A stretch of 45,434 nt of DNA from an uncultured Rhodospirillales bacterium. GTDB taxonomy: Bacteria > Pseudomonadota > Alphaproteobacteria > Azospirillales > Azospirillaceae. Position numbers and translations under genes: made by a program. The stretch lies in the NCBI GenBank assembly GCA_903927615.1, contig CAIYNU010000033.1, positions 1 to 45,434 on the forward strand, written 5' to 3'. The notes beneath the pieces were generated by a model, which saw only the letters and a program-made list of their open reading frames with translations, did not search any database and was not told the origin of the DNA. Positions 30,783 through 38,151 of the stretch are shown here, one piece after another. Within the stretch, counting starts at the first letter, position 1. Every line of letters starts with the position of its first letter.

Positions 30783-32780
30783 ATGGACACCAGCATGACG
30801 ATGGATTCTTTCGAAGAAATGCTGGGGCGGGCGACCCGGCGCGAGATGACCTTGATCGAATTCCTGGGGGCCGCCGATCAACTGAGCAAGCTGGCGGATC
30901 TTTCCCGGCTGATTGCGCTCTATGATGTCTGGATCGGCTATAATGCCGACAATCCATTGCTGTACGTCGCTTATTTCAATTACAGCGTGATCCTGTCCGG
31001 GGCTGACCGCGTCCAGGACGCCAGGATCGCGCTGGAACAGGCGATCCGGCTCAATCCCGAGTTCCTGCCGTCCTACATCAATCTGGGCCTGGCCTATGAA
31101 CGCCTGGGTTTGGGACGACAGGCGATTGAGGTCTGGTCGACCGTCGTCAGCAAACTCGCCGCGGTCACGCCCGAAGCCATCGGCTACAAGGCCACCGCGC
31201 TCAAGCAGATCGGGCGGTTGCGCGAGACCTTCATGGAACTGGCCGCCGCCGAGGACGCCTTGCAGCACAGCATCGAACTGCTGGGCAGCCAGCGCGATGT
31301 CATCCAATACTGGCTGGTGTTGCGGCAAAGGCAGTGCAAGTGGCCGGTGATGCAGCCGCTCCCCGGCATCACCACCGACAGCCAACTGCGGGGCATGGCG
31401 CCGCTGTCCCTGGCCGCCTGGTCCGATGACGCCATGCTGCAACTGGCCAACGCCGCCGCTCACAACCGGCAGGACGTGGGATGGCCCAGCGACATTTTCA
31501 CCGCCGGCCCGTGGGCGCCGCCGGCGGAGCCGAACCGGGACCGGCTGCGGATCGGCTACCTGTCTTCGGACCTGCGCGAGCATTCCATCGGCTTTTTGAT
31601 GGCCGAACTGTTCGAGCTGCACAATCGTAATCAGGTGGACGTGCTGGCCTATTATTGTGGCCCGCATCTGCCCGACGCGGTCCAGGCGCGCATCCGGAAC
31701 GGCGTCGACCAGTGGACCGACATTGCCGGCATGACCGACAAGGCCGCGGCCTGCCGTCTGCTGGCCGATCAGGTGGATATCCTGGTCGACATCAACGGCT
31801 ACACGCGCTTTGCCCGCACCAATCTGCTGGCCATGCGCCCGGCCCCGATCATCGTCAACTGGCTGGGCTACCCCGGGACCATGGGCAGTCCGTATCACGA
31901 CTACATCATCGCCGACGACTACATCATCCCCAAGCCGTATGAAATCTTCTATTCCGAACGGGTGATGCGCCTGCCCTGCTACCAGCCCAACGACCGCAAG
32001 CGGGTGGTGTCGCCCCACCGCCCCAGCCGGGCCGAGGCCGGATTGCCCGAGGGCGCGGTGGTGTATTGCTCGTTTAACGGCCTGCACAAGATCACCCCGC
32101 CCCTGTTCCGGTTATGGCTGGCCATCCTGCGCGACGTCCCGGAGTCGGTGCTGTGGTTGCTGACCGACGTCCCCGAGGTCGACCAGCGCCTCCGGCGACT
32201 GGCCGCCGAGGGCGGCGTCGCACCGGAGCGCCTGATCTTCGCGCCACGGATGAAGAGCGTCGATCACATGGCCCGCTACCGGGTGGCGGATGTGGTTCTC
32301 GACACCTGGCCTTACGGCGCGCACACCAACGCCTCGGACGCGCTGTGGATGGGCGTGCCCATCGTCACGCTGTCGGGCCGCAGCTTCGCGTCGAGGGTGT
32401 GCGGCAGCCTGGTCCGCGCCGCGGGCGCGCCCGATCTGGTTTGCTCCAGACCGGAGCATTATGTGCAGCGCGCCGTGACGCTGGGCCGGGACCGGCACGC
32501 CCTGGAGGCCTGCAAAGCCGCCCTGAAGGCCAATCGCGATCGCTGCACGCTGTTCGACACACCCGAACTGGTGGCCAGCCTCGAGGCTCTCTACCGCAAA
32601 ATGTGGTACGAATACCGGACCGAGACGTTACCCCGGCCCGATCTCGCCGATCTCGACCTTTATCACGATCTCGGCGTCGAACTGAATCGCGGGGAAGACC
32701 TGGGTTTTCCCACCGACCCGGACTACCGGGACCTGTATCTCCGCCGTCTGGCCTACCGCAACAGCTTTTCACCATCTTAG
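30783..32780 (+). CDS. GT41 O-GlcNAc-transferase-like protein with TPR domain
   Basis: A 665-residue TPR plus GT41 glycosyltransferase. Residues ~40-165 are TPR-like helices (YFNYSVILSGADRVQDARIA, INLGLAYERLGLGRQAIEVW). Residues ~255-620 are catalytic: RIGYLSSDLREHSIG with His267, LVDINGYTRFARTNLLAMRP, WLGYPGTMGSPYHDYIIADD, FNGLHKITPP with Lys436, and ASDALWMGVPIVTLSGRS. The same order and key residues occur in the first GT41 protein at 23864-26311, including a shared WP-containing linker (RQRQCKWPVMQPLPG here), but this one has no methyltransferase-like part. It is in an operon with the tolC-like gene. The two enzymes may act in turn or on different sites of the giant Thr/Ser-rich protein. 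Confidence 0.92.
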   Translation: MDTSMTMDSFEEMLGRATRREMTLIEFLGAADQLSKLADLSRLIALYDVWIGYNADNPLLYVAYFNYSVILSGADRVQDARIALEQAIRLNPEFLPSYINLGLAYERLGLGRQAIEVWSTVVSKLAAVTPEAIGYKATALKQIGRLRETFMELAAAEDALQHSIELLGSQRDVIQYWLVLRQRQCKWPVMQPLPGITTDSQLRGMAPLSLAAWSDDAMLQLANAAAHNRQDVGWPSDIFTAGPWAPPAEPNRDRLRIGYLSSDLREHSIGFLMAELFELHNRNQVDVLAYYCGPHLPDAVQARIRNGVDQWTDIAGMTDKAAACRLLADQVDILVDINGYTRFARTNLLAMRPAPIIVNWLGYPGTMGSPYHDYIIADDYIIPKPYEIFYSERVMRLPCYQPNDRKRVVSPHRPSRAEAGLPEGAVVYCSFNGLHKITPPLFRLWLAILRDVPESVLWLLTDVPEVDQRLRRLAAEGGVAPERLIFAPRMKSVDHMARYRVADVVLDTWPYGAHTNASDALWMGVPIVTLSGRSFASRVCGSLVRAAGAPDLVCSRPEHYVQRAVTLGRDRHALEACKAALKANRDRCTLFDTPELVASLEALYRKMWYEYRTETLPRPDLADLDLYHDLGVELNRGEDLGFPTDPDYRDLYLRRLAYRNSFSPS

Positions 32781-32822
32781 GTGTGCGACTCATATCTACT
32801 TTAATCGGTTAAAGCCAGCCAT

Positions 32823-32853
32823 TTTATGCCACAGCGATCATATGTAGCATAAA
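32823..32853. repeat. Inverted repeat before the PemK-like remnant
   Basis: TTTATGC (32823-32829) and GCATAAA (32847-32853) form a 7-base inverted repeat ending three bases before the ATG of the degraded toxin-like gene. The stretch 32781-32855 is AT-rich and non-coding. It could be an old operator; CTTTAA-TCGG-TTAAAG just upstream may help end the GT41 transcript. Confidence 0.35.
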
Positions 32854-32855
32854 CA

Positions 32856-33247
32856 ATGAGTATCTCCTACGCTTATCTGTGGGGTCACGAGGGCCGCCTT
32901 GATGTATCCACATCAAGGCTCGATGGTATGCCATGCTGGTGACGGTTCTGCCAGTAACGCACCGATCACCGACGGAGACGGGTGCAGCCGTGGAGATCCC
33001 GTCGGCGATCAAACGTCATCTCGGCCTTGATGACGCGCGTTCCTGGATCGTGGTCAGCGAGGGCGACAGGTTCGTCTGGCTTGGCTACGATCTGCGCCAG
33101 GTGCCAGGCAGCGATTTCCATGATTACGGATTCCTGCCGCCGCGCTTCTTTCAGGAGGTGTTGGCAGCGTTCCGGACCTGGCATCGGCAGCGCCGCGCGG
33201 GCGTGCCGTCGCTCGCTACCGAGCAGCCGTTGCACGTTGCCACATAG
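32856..33247 (+). pseudogene. Degraded PemK/growth-inhibitor-like gene
   Basis: The pieces of one gene lie in two frames. ATG at 32856 begins MSISYAYLWGHEGR, matching the usual opening of this family, but the frame closes after about 27 codons. From 32933 another frame gives 104 residues with the rest of the family pattern (TVLPVTHRSP, AVEIPSAIKRHLGLDDARSW, RFVWLGYDLRQVPG, YGFLPPRFFQEVL). Frames differ by two bases and about 20 family residues in between are missing or replaced. A perfect 9-base hairpin (GCCTTGATG/CATCAAGGC, 32896-32919) sits at the break. If the 104-residue piece is made, it lacks the N-terminal core, so toxin activity is unlikely. The family assignment is from memory of the sequence pattern. 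Confidence 0.6.
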
Positions 33248-33424
33248 GGTCAAGGCGCGCGTCTGGCGAGGCCAGTTCCGAACCGGTGCTCACCGAACCC
33301 GGCGTCTGTTGCGCTCTGGTGTATCGACCCGTTACCCTGCGGACCGCGTGATGGCAGGCGTGGAAGTTCTGGCGGGGTCAGAGCTTCAACAAGAGGGACC
33401 AAAACAGAGGATACGGAGTGACGC

Positions 33425-35308
33425 ATGGCAGGGAACGACGACAAACCATCGGACGCGCTGCCACCCGGCTACCAGCTTCAGATTTACCGTATCGTCAAGG
33501 TCCTGGGCCAGGGCGGCTTTGGGATCACCTATCGGGCGGAAGATACCAAACATGGCGGCTTTGTCGCCCTGAAGGAATTCCTGCCAAACCAACTGGCCCA
33601 TCGCGACGGCACCACCATCCGGCCGAACTCCCAGAAAACCACCGCCACCTTCGAGTCGTTTCGCAGTAAATTTCTGGATGAAGCGACGGTTCTGCTGCAT
33701 TTTCGCCACCTGGATCATATCGTCCACATTCAGGCCTTCTTTCAGGCCAATGGGACCGCCTATCTGGTGATGGACTTCGTGGCTGGCCACAGCCTGGCCG
33801 AGCACCTGAAACAGCTTGGCCGACCGCCCACCGAGACCGAAGTCAAGGCGATACTGCTGCCGTTGCTGGACGACCTGGAACAGGTTCACGCGGCGGGCTT
33901 TCTGCACCGGGACATCAAGCCACAAAACATCGTGATCCGGCCCGACGGTTCTCCGGTCCTGATCGATTTCGGCGCGGCCCGGCAAGCCGCCGGCTACGAC
34001 GCCAACACCAAAACGCTGACGTCGTTCATCAGCGAAGGCTACACCCCGCCGGAACAGTATTACCGGGACGGCGAACAGGGGCCCTGGAGCGACCTTTACG
34101 CCCTGGGCGCCGTCGCCTATCGGATGGTCACCGGCGGCAAACCGCCCTCGGCGCCGACCCGGACCATGGGGCGAACCGACCCGTACACGCCGGCACGACA
34201 GGCCGGAGCGGGACGGTATTCCGACGGGTTCCTGGCCGCGCTGGACTGGGCCTTGGAGCGTTACGCCGAAAGCCGGCCGCAAACCGCCGCAGCCTGGCGC
34301 GCGGCCTTTGACCGGTCCCCGGCCGATACCGGTCGGCACGAGCCGCCCGCCCCGGGCCGGAGCCCGGGCCAAATCCCGAACCCGGACCCGCTGACCCTGG
34401 ACCGGGGGGCGGACGGGACGCGCGAGGGTCCTACGTCCGGAACCGCCCGCACCGCCACCCGGTTGGAAACGACCCGGGCCGATGACCGACCGACCGCCGC
34501 ACCCGCTGGGCTGCCCGGTGGTTCGGTGCCAATACCGGCGTCCAAACCCCGGCGGACCGCGCTGGCGGCTGCTCTTGGCGCCGGGATCGCGGTCATGGCG
34601 GTCTCGGCGATGCTGGTGTGGTCGCCGTGGACCACCGATCAGCACGAGCCGCCGCCGGTCCAACCGGCACCAGGACCGGCACCAGGACCGGTGCGGCCTC
34701 CTTCGAACGTTCAGCCCCCCCCGCCGCCCGAGACGCCGGCGGCGCTGCCGCAACCGCCCGTCGCCAGTCCGCCCGCCGCCCCCGCCAAACCCGCCGTGCC
34801 CCTCCGGGACCCGGTCCCGAGCGAACAGCCGCGGTTGGATGCCCTGGCCAAAGCCAGCAAACTGCCGACCACCATGATCCAATGGGCCTTAAAGGGAACC
34901 GGACATTACGCCGGTGCCATTGACGGCCAGAGCGGCGCGGGCACGGCGCGCGCGATAGCCGACTTCCAGAAGTCCATGAACGCGCCCAATAGCGGCGTCC
35001 TGACCCCGGAACAAACGGTGCTGCTGATTCGCCGGGCGGCCGAAAGCGGCCAACCGGAGTCCGAGGTCAGTTTGGGGGTCCTGTTCGCCACCGGCGTCGG
35101 GATGGTTAAAGACGATGCCGCCGCGGTGATCTGGTTCCGCCGGGCGGCGGAGCAGAATAACCGCGACGGCGCCTATAACCTCGGCCGCATGGTTCGGGAC
35201 GGCCGAGGCCTCGACGCCAATCGGGACGAAGCCCTCCGGTTGTTCCGGCAAGCCCAACAACTGGGCCATCCGGATGCGGCCAGGGCGATTCTGGAGATGC
35301 CGCGATGA
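33425..35308 (+). CDS. Membrane Ser/Thr protein kinase with peptidoglycan-binding and Sel1 repeats
   Basis: A 627-residue Hanks-type kinase. The kinase domain (~20-295) has all key parts: glycine loop LGQGGFGITY (27-36), Lys50 in ALKE, catalytic Asp163 in HRDIKPQN, and Asp181 in DFG, with GYTPPEQYYRDG in the activation segment. A Pro-rich stretch leads to one membrane segment (~379-398). Outside lie a second Pro-rich spacer, a PG_binding_1 domain (~485-538, KGTGHYAGAIDGQSGAGTAR), then about two Sel1 repeats (~545-620, LGVLFATGVGMVKDDAAAVI, YNLGRMVRDGRG). The layout suggests that the cell wall state is sensed outside and signalled inside. Its stop overlaps the next gene as ATGA, so the two proteins likely work together. 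Confidence 0.93.
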   Translation: MAGNDDKPSDALPPGYQLQIYRIVKVLGQGGFGITYRAEDTKHGGFVALKEFLPNQLAHRDGTTIRPNSQKTTATFESFRSKFLDEATVLLHFRHLDHIVHIQAFFQANGTAYLVMDFVAGHSLAEHLKQLGRPPTETEVKAILLPLLDDLEQVHAAGFLHRDIKPQNIVIRPDGSPVLIDFGAARQAAGYDANTKTLTSFISEGYTPPEQYYRDGEQGPWSDLYALGAVAYRMVTGGKPPSAPTRTMGRTDPYTPARQAGAGRYSDGFLAALDWALERYAESRPQTAAAWRAAFDRSPADTGRHEPPAPGRSPGQIPNPDPLTLDRGADGTREGPTSGTARTATRLETTRADDRPTAAPAGLPGGSVPIPASKPRRTALAAALGAGIAVMAVSAMLVWSPWTTDQHEPPPVQPAPGPAPGPVRPPSNVQPPPPPETPAALPQPPVASPPAAPAKPAVPLRDPVPSEQPRLDALAKASKLPTTMIQWALKGTGHYAGAIDGQSGAGTARAIADFQKSMNAPNSGVLTPEQTVLLIRRAAESGQPESEVSLGVLFATGVGMVKDDAAAVIWFRRAAEQNNRDGAYNLGRMVRDGRGLDANRDEALRLFRQAQQLGHPDAARAILEMPR

Positions 35309-36624
35309 GACTGCAACGACGCATCAGCCTCGCCGTCCTGGTGTTCGGTGTCACCGTCCTGCTTCAGGGTCGCGGCTACGGTGACGAATTGGGCGGCTTT
35401 TCCGTTCCCGGCGTGCAAGGGCAGAAACCCCTTTCGCCGGAACCCACACCGCCGGCGCGCGACATACACAGGTCGATCAAACCGAAGCCCCACCCCGAGC
35501 CCCCCGCGCCCAAACCGGCCGACAACGCCGGGGACGCCGCGCCGACGGCGGTTCAGACTCCGGCTCCGGTGGCCTTCATGGCACCCGAGATGGTCGCGAT
35601 CCCCAACCGCTCCTTCGAAATCGGCAAGTACACGGTCACGTTTGCCGAGTGGGACGCCTGCCTTGCCGATGGCGGCTGCAACGGCTATCGACCCGACGAC
35701 CAGGGCTGGGGCCGGGGCCGCCAGCCGGTCATCAACGTGTCCTGGAACGATGTTCAAGCCTATCTGCAATGGCTCAATCACCGGACGGGCAAGGTCTACC
35801 GCCTGCCGACCGAAGCCGAGTGGGAATATGCCGCCGGCGGCGGCACCGCCGACGACTACTGGTGGGGCAGCGAGGTCGGTGACAACAACGCCAATTGCAA
35901 GTCTTGCGGAAGCCGGTGGGACGGCAAGATGACGGCGCCGGTGGGCAGTTTCCGACCCAATGCGTTCGGCCTGTATGAGGTTTTGGGCAATGTCTGGCAA
36001 ATGTGTCAGGACTGCTACCAAAGCAGTTGCGACGAACGGACGGTCCGGGGCGGTTCCTGGGATAAAAAGCCCAGTCACATGACGCTATCGTTCCGGGGCA
36101 AAATGGACCCCAATTACCGCAACAGCAACACCGGCTTTCGGTTGGTCAGAACCGTCGCGGCCGCCCCAACCCCGGTGGCGTGGCTCGACGGTGAGCAGGG
36201 CAAGCCCTTGCCGGTCGGGGCGGTGGTCGGCGGCGTGGAAGACGGCCACGATTTATACATCTGCCGGGCACCGTTCAACGGCGGCGTTCATCCCGGAAAC
36301 GTGGTCGACGGTCACTGCAATATCGGATGGGGCGGACAGGGCTATCCGTTGCCCCGGTATCAGGTGTTGACCGCCCCGGGACCGGGACCGGCGGGAGATT
36401 GGGTCGCCCAAACCACCGGTCTGACCGGAGCCTTTGTCGCGGGTCAGGAAAATGGCGGGCCGCTGTATCTGTGTCAGGCGCACTATCAGGATTCCGGCCT
36501 GTTGGGCAGGATCGACCACGGCACCCACACCGGCAAGGTGATCAATGGCAAGTGCAATGTCGAATGGGGAGGGCGCGAACAGGTCATTGAGACGTTTTCC
36601 CTGTTTCACCTCCGCCACCCCTGA
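35305..36624 (+). CDS. Exported FGE-sulfatase (SUMF1) domain protein with two DM9 repeats
   Basis: A 439-residue protein with a signal peptide (about 1-26), a Pro/Lys-rich spacer, an FGE-sulfatase domain (about 92-293; IGKYTVTFAEWDACLADGGC, VSWNDVQAYLQWLN, RLPTEAEWEYAAGG, NVWQMCQDC, RTVRGGSW, NTGFRLVR) and two DM9-like units (about 300-355 and 368-430; LPVGAVVGGVEDGHDLYICR and the later GPLYLCQAHYQ with GKVINGKCNVEWGG). Such FGE-like domains often act as binding or scaffold modules rather than sulfatase activators. DM9 repeats are known as carbohydrate-binding units in eukaryotic proteins. It overlaps the kinase stop by four bases. A role as a periplasmic partner or ligand sensor of the kinase is inferred. 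Confidence 0.88.
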   Translation: MRLQRRISLAVLVFGVTVLLQGRGYGDELGGFSVPGVQGQKPLSPEPTPPARDIHRSIKPKPHPEPPAPKPADNAGDAAPTAVQTPAPVAFMAPEMVAIPNRSFEIGKYTVTFAEWDACLADGGCNGYRPDDQGWGRGRQPVINVSWNDVQAYLQWLNHRTGKVYRLPTEAEWEYAAGGGTADDYWWGSEVGDNNANCKSCGSRWDGKMTAPVGSFRPNAFGLYEVLGNVWQMCQDCYQSSCDERTVRGGSWDKKPSHMTLSFRGKMDPNYRNSNTGFRLVRTVAAAPTPVAWLDGEQGKPLPVGAVVGGVEDGHDLYICRAPFNGGVHPGNVVDGHCNIGWGGQGYPLPRYQVLTAPGPGPAGDWVAQTTGLTGAFVAGQENGGPLYLCQAHYQDSGLLGRIDHGTHTGKVINGKCNVEWGGREQVIETFSLFHLRHP

Positions 36625-36650
36625 CGCCCGACCGCCCGGACCGGGGACGG

Positions 36651-37424
36651 TCAGCCCCGGCCCCTGGCCACGAAGGGGGGATTGAGAAAGCCGGGTTTGC
36701 CGTAGCCGAGCATCCCGGCGCCGATGGCCTCGACCCGCCCGCCGGCAGCGGCCAGGACCGCATGGCCGGCGGCGGTGTCCCATTCCCGGGTCGGCCCGAA
36801 ACGGGGATAAATGTCGGCTTTGCCTTCGGCGACCAGGCAGAATTTCAGCGAACTGCCCCGCGCCTCCCGGGTGGTGACGGGGAAGCCGGCCAGATAACGG
36901 TCCTCGGCCTGTTCGGCGTGGCTCCGGCTGCCGACCGCAATCCAGCCCGCGGTGGGGGCCGGTCGCGCCGCGATCGGCTGATCCGCCCCGCCGGCCCGGG
37001 AGACGATCGCCCCCAAACCCTCGGCTCCCGCATAAAGGTCACCCGGCACCGGCGCCAGCACCACCCCCAGCACCGGTCGGCCGTCCTTGATCAGGGCGAT
37101 GTTGACGGTGAATTCGCCGTTGCGATTCAGAAACTCCTTGGTGCCGTCAAGGGGATCCACCAGCCAGAACCGGCCGGCGCCAACCTCGGGCAGCACGCCC
37201 GCCGCCACCGCCTCCTCCGCCACCACCGGCACGCCGGGCAGCAGCAGGGCCAGGGCCGGCAGAATCAGGGCTTCCGCCGCCTGGTCGGCCTGGGTCACCG
37301 GGCTGCCGTCGGCCTTGAGATGGCTCTCGGCCCCGTCGGCGTAGTAACGCAGGATCAGCGCCCCGGCCTCCAGGGCGACGGCGCGAATCCCGGCCAGCAA
37401 GGCCACATACGAAGGTTCGGTCAT
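36651..37424 (-). CDS. cysQ: CysQ, 3'(2'),5'-bisphosphate nucleotidase
   Basis: A 257-residue inositol-monophosphatase-fold enzyme that turns 3'-phosphoadenosine 5'-phosphate into AMP and phosphate during sulfate assimilation. Metal-binding motifs are clear: EEAV near residue 70, WLVDPLDGTKEF (about 87-98) and EWDTAAGHAVL near residue 215. The segment GSRSHAEQAEDRYLAG is typical of CysQ. It follows thpR by nine bases on the same strand and converges on the FGE/DM9 gene. Confidence 0.93.
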   Translation of the reverse strand: MTEPSYVALLAGIRAVALEAGALILRYYADGAESHLKADGSPVTQADQAAEALILPALALLLPGVPVVAEEAVAAGVLPEVGAGRFWLVDPLDGTKEFLNRNGEFTVNIALIKDGRPVLGVVLAPVPGDLYAGAEGLGAIVSRAGGADQPIAARPAPTAGWIAVGSRSHAEQAEDRYLAGFPVTTREARGSSLKFCLVAEGKADIYPRFGPTREWDTAAGHAVLAAAGGRVEAIGAGMLGYGKPGFLNPPFVARGRG

Positions 37425-37433
37425 ATCGGGTCC

Positions 37434-38015
37434 TTAGCTGTCTTCGGTCAGGGCTTCCGGGTCGGCAACCGCCGGCCCGTCCCCCAGGGAATACTCGCGA
37501 AGCTTGAGATAACGCACCCCGCCCTGTCCCAAATGACTGTGGTACAGGGCAAACGTTGCAACCGGAAACGACACGCTCCGGAACAGGTTATGGCCGGCCA
37601 GGAAGCGCGCCACCCGCTCGGGGTTGACCTCCTTCAACCGCGCCAGGGTAACATGGGCCATGAACTTCCGGGGTTCAGGCGGAAAACCGGCCCGGATCAC
37701 CGCAGATTCCACCTTGGCCTGAAGACGGAGCAACGCCTCGTTGCGTTCGGCCCCGATCCACAGGGTGTGGATCTTACGCCCGGTCCCGAATTGGCCGCAG
37801 CCGTCCAGCACCAGTGAAAAATCGGGCGCGTCGATCCGGCCCAGTTCGGCATCCAGATCCGGCAGCCGCCCCTGGTCGATCTCGCCGATGAAACGCAAGG
37901 TCAAATGCAGGTCTTCGGGTTCAACCCAGCGGGCCCCGGGCACCCCACCGGCCAGTCCCGCGAGGCGAAGACGGATGTCGGCAGGCAAAGGAAGGGCAAT
38001 GAAGACGCGGATCAT
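37434..38015 (-). CDS. thpR: ThpR, RNA 2',3'-cyclic phosphodiesterase (LigT family)
   Basis: A 193-residue 2H phosphoesterase that opens 2',3'-cyclic phosphates on RNA ends. The two HxTx motifs are HLTL at residues 37-40 and HVTL at 121-124, with the usual start MIRVFIALPLP. The ATG at 38015 is chosen because the family begins there; the frame is open further upstream through the 22-base repeats, but that part has no family similarity. It heads a two-gene unit with cysQ. Confidence 0.93.
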   Translation of the reverse strand: MIRVFIALPLPADIRLRLAGLAGGVPGARWVEPEDLHLTLRFIGEIDQGRLPDLDAELGRIDAPDFSLVLDGCGQFGTGRKIHTLWIGAERNEALLRLQAKVESAVIRAGFPPEPRKFMAHVTLARLKEVNPERVARFLAGHNLFRSVSFPVATFALYHSHLGQGGVRYLKLREYSLGDGPAVADPEALTEDS

Positions 38016-38085
38016 AATCGTGCCTCGTATCGTGCCTCGTGTGGCCTGGGGCGACCGGGGCGCCTTGAGACCCCCAACCCCTTTC

Positions 38086-38151
38086 TGTGTAAAACAAAAT
38101 CTCCTTCTGTGTAAAACACAATCCGATTTTGTGCAAAACAGCGGGCCGATC
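38086..38151. repeat. Three 22-bp spaced copies of TGTGYAAAACA
   Basis: TGTGTAAAACA at 38086 and 38108, and TGTGCAAAACA at 38130, are exactly 22 bases apart; the bases between also agree in part (xAATCxxxTT). They lie in the 136-base gap between the xseA stop and the thpR start, an AT-rich patch in GC-rich surroundings. Spacing of two helical turns places the copies on one face of DNA. Confidence 0.8.
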
